Notes under the pieces: generated by a model
Told to the model about the DNA's origin: nothing
Seen by the model: only the letters and a program-made list of their open reading frames with translations
Database searches by the model: none
Source: Ceriagrion tenellum
Lineage: Eukaryota > Arthropoda > Insecta > Odonata > Coenagrionidae
DNA: 64,000 bases
Direction: 5' to 3'
Assembly: GCA_963169105.1 (NCBI GenBank)
Contig: OY720636.1
Span: 80,216,123 to 80,280,122, forward strand
Made by a program: the position numbers and the translations under genes
Shown: one piece after another, positions 62,384 through 64,000 of the stretch
Layout of the letters: every line of letters begins with the position of its first letter
How positions within the stretch are numbered: the stretch's first letter is position 1

Positions 62384-63020
62384 TTCCACATAAATTTTAT
62401 TGAAGACGACCCGGGTCTCGCCAATGTGATACGTCGTCATAAGGAACACAACACAGAAGGCGAAGAATATATGAGGACCCCAGAAGTCAAGGGGTCTAAG
62501 TAATAAATCGTTGTTTTGAGAAAACTTAAGTCAAAGTTGAAAATGTTTGGTACAACCCACTAAGTAGTTAAGAGGCATTACTCTAGATAGCATCACCTAT
62601 CAAGAAAATCACTTGGATCCCTTTACCACCTAAAAGATTTATATTTTCACATCCCATTCCTGTGCATAACTTGTTTTTTTTTCAATGTCACTTAGACCCC
62701 TTGACTTCTGGGGTCCACATATAGGCACAACATAAAGGGGGAGGAAGAGGTGAGAAAGGAAGGAAGGAGGGTGGGCAAAGGGGGGGGGGCAAAAGCATAA
62801 GGGTTTTGCGAAGATCTGGGGGAGTGGGAGGAAGATTGCCTTAATCTAAGGGGGAAGGTAGACTCGGGCGTGTGAGGATTTATTTGGTAGGAAAGGTGTC
62901 TCACCTCTTCCTCCCCCAACATGTTGTGCCTCTATATTCTTTGCCTTCTGTGTTGTGTTCCTGATGATGACGTGCCACGTCGAAAACCGCGTCGTCTAAA
63001 ATATAATTTATGTGAAATAA
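62384..63020. mobile_element. Two-level nested foldback element with hammerhead-like core
   Basis: The outer left arm (62388-62503: CTTGAATTTCCACATAAATTTTATTGAAGACGACCCGGG.. to ..GACCCCAGAAGTCAAGGGGTCTAAG) is matched in two pieces on the right. CTTAGACCCCTTGACTTCTGGGGTCC lies at 62692-62717, and TATATTCTTTGCCTTCTGTGTTGTGTTC..ATTTATGTG at about 62932-63015. The two pieces are separated by a second hairpin (62720-62930: TAGGCACAACATAAAGGGGGAGGAAGAGGTGAG against CTCACCTCTTCCTCCCCCAACATGTTGTGCCTCTA). Confidence 0.8.
62961..62993 (+). ncRNA. Hammerhead-ribozyme-like core (stem I lost)
   Basis: CTGATGA (62961-62967), extra T, stem II GACGT-GCC-ACGTC (62969-62981), GAAA (62982-62985), then ACCGCGTC. 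The core boxes and stem II are perfect. Stem III is no longer self-complementary, and stem I pairs only at its first position. The opposite arm (62399-62440, minus strand) has CTTATGA and GAGA in place of the boxes but keeps ACCCGGGT. Confidence 0.5.
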
Positions 63021-64000
63021 CAAAGTTACCTCATTTACATCAGTGTAATCAACTTAAAATAATCTGGTAAATCATAAACTAGCTCTCGTTACAAACATCC
63101 TCCGATTCCATTTCGTTTGGCGTACCACTTTATGAAATGCATGGGAGACTCATTCCGCTCCCGAAATAATCGGCCGCTTGAGGGAGGTGGCCTCGGAGGT
63201 AGGTTTCACCGTATTTGCGTCAGCCATTTTTGCGAAGACAAGATGTTCATTAAAAATTAAAAATACATGATAAGTTTATTGATCATCCGTAGTTCGGGGA
63301 CTTCATCCATTCTTGAAGAAATGACTTGACTCACCGAAACTGTGGTGAGCCACTATAACAAAAGGAAATAGTGGCGCTGTGATGATATTTATAGTTTAAA
63401 ATGGAGAAGGTATAATCCTAGAAATTTCTCTCAAATGAAACAAATTGGTGGGGAGATGAGGAGCGATAAATGGGAACGGAAAATCGAAACTTCTCCCAAC
63501 GCTGTTTGTACAAAACTGACCTCCCTGATCCCACAAAGGCAGGTAATATAACCTCCTGAGCCATCGTGAAAAATATAACCTTTGTGGTAAGGCCATATGT
63601 ACTTTAAGTACATAAAATTTCTCATATTTATTTTGTATTTTATTTACTTTCTCATATTTTAATTTATCAATAATAATAGCACAATATAATTAAATGATAT
63701 TTCAGCGAAAGTCTAAGAAATATGATTGAAGAATTTCAGAGTTCTAGGGTTGTAATATAACGTCCTTTTTAAAGAGTAATCGGTCATCAAATGCAGTCAC
63801 ATCTAATGTCCTCGTAAGAAGACATCAGGCCTCAGGAGGCATAAGTCGGGAAGTAACGTTCCTTTTCATGCGAGCATTGCAAGAGAAAGTTTAGGCGGCG
63901 TGGATCTATGGGGTGATGCATGCCCCCGAGGGGGGCGGTGACATAAATCAAGCTCGAGAGAGAGAGAGACGCGAGAGGACGGGCGCATCGGTGATTTACC
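63021..64000. other. Unassigned sequence
   Basis: 63265-63350 contains TTTATTGATCATCCGTAGTTCGGGGACTTCATCC..CACCGAAACTGTGG, possibly a decayed relative of the foldback arms but too diverged to call. The window ends in a GA-rich stretch (63955-63972). Confidence 0.35.

Noticed and set aside
63265..63350. Possible further hammerhead-like arm pair
   Set aside because: ACCGAAACTGTGG and CCGAACTACGG are suggestive, but no CTGANGA-like box with a pairing stem II can be drawn.

Overview
The window looks like 64 kb of animal, most probably insect, nuclear DNA: AT-rich intron-type sequence crowded with degraded transposable elements. There is no operon structure, no long open reading frame and no rRNA or genuine tRNA gene. 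The commonest LINE remnants are CR1/jockey-like, with reverse-transcriptase tails such as RPHLEYAASIWDP and a 3' end of the form CTACATCTACATCTACGTAA..CCCTGCGAGCC. I cannot name the species.

Host gene. The best evidence for a host gene is on the + strand. A 105-nt exon (976-1080) with a long pyrimidine tract and a GTGAGT donor ends in phase 1. A 50-nt exon (24241-24290) with a strong acceptor and donor is open in exactly that phase. The two would be joined across a 23-kb intron. At 33037/33038 an acceptor (pyrimidine tract + TTTTAG) abuts a donor (GTGAGT), which is the signature of a recursive splice site in a very long intron. A third, weaker exon candidate ends at 39081, and an isolated strong donor follows a GC-rich, G-quadruplex-prone block at 42888. 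I do not recognise the protein.

Mobile elements. (1) CR1-like LINE tails lie on both strands (for example 28985-29955, 32273-32958, 19955-20510, 53262-53612, 12440-13310); one carries a 161-bp internal triplication. (2) Other LINE tails occur at 16023-16640, 24545-24760 and in a GRPRKKF-type family at 39905, 44645 and 59785. (3) A ~560-bp TIR family ends in TTAAGGTAGTTTGAGCGA (6914, 10003, 14456, 33981, 45005, 58251, 61206). (4) A ~440-bp TIR family is present at 1172 and 6988, the second copy nested in a copy of family 3. (5) A ~475-bp TIR family occurs at 2675, 21606, 25217 and 47274. (6) There is a TA-flanked mariner-like MITE (265-525). (7) tRNA-derived SINEs lie at 27090, 30399, 37159 and 49590, and two further units have a tRNA-like 3' half.

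Most interesting system. At about thirteen loci there are strongly palindromic units of roughly 160-330 bp whose arms carry hammerhead-ribozyme-like cores (CTGANGA, short stem II, GAAA, then a self-complementary stem III such as ACGCGT, ACCCGGGT or ACCATGGT). This organisation is known from Penelope-like elements and metazoan retrozymes. Two copies (minus strand 56840-56880 and plus strand 22443-22493) have all core boxes plus pairing in stems I and II. A second subfamily shares changes at the C3 and G8 core positions and should be catalytically dead. One palindrome sits between a perfect 12-bp target-site duplication, so the foldback unit itself inserted.

Between these elements lie blocks of unique, often CpG-rich sequence (17.9-18.7, 20.9-21.3, 23.0-23.7, 27.6-28.0, 42.3-42.9, 49.9-50.4, 52.7-53.0, 56.1-56.4, 58.0-58.25 and 60.2-60.6 kb). 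They have overlapping open frames but no convincing protein; I treat them as possible intronic regulatory DNA.
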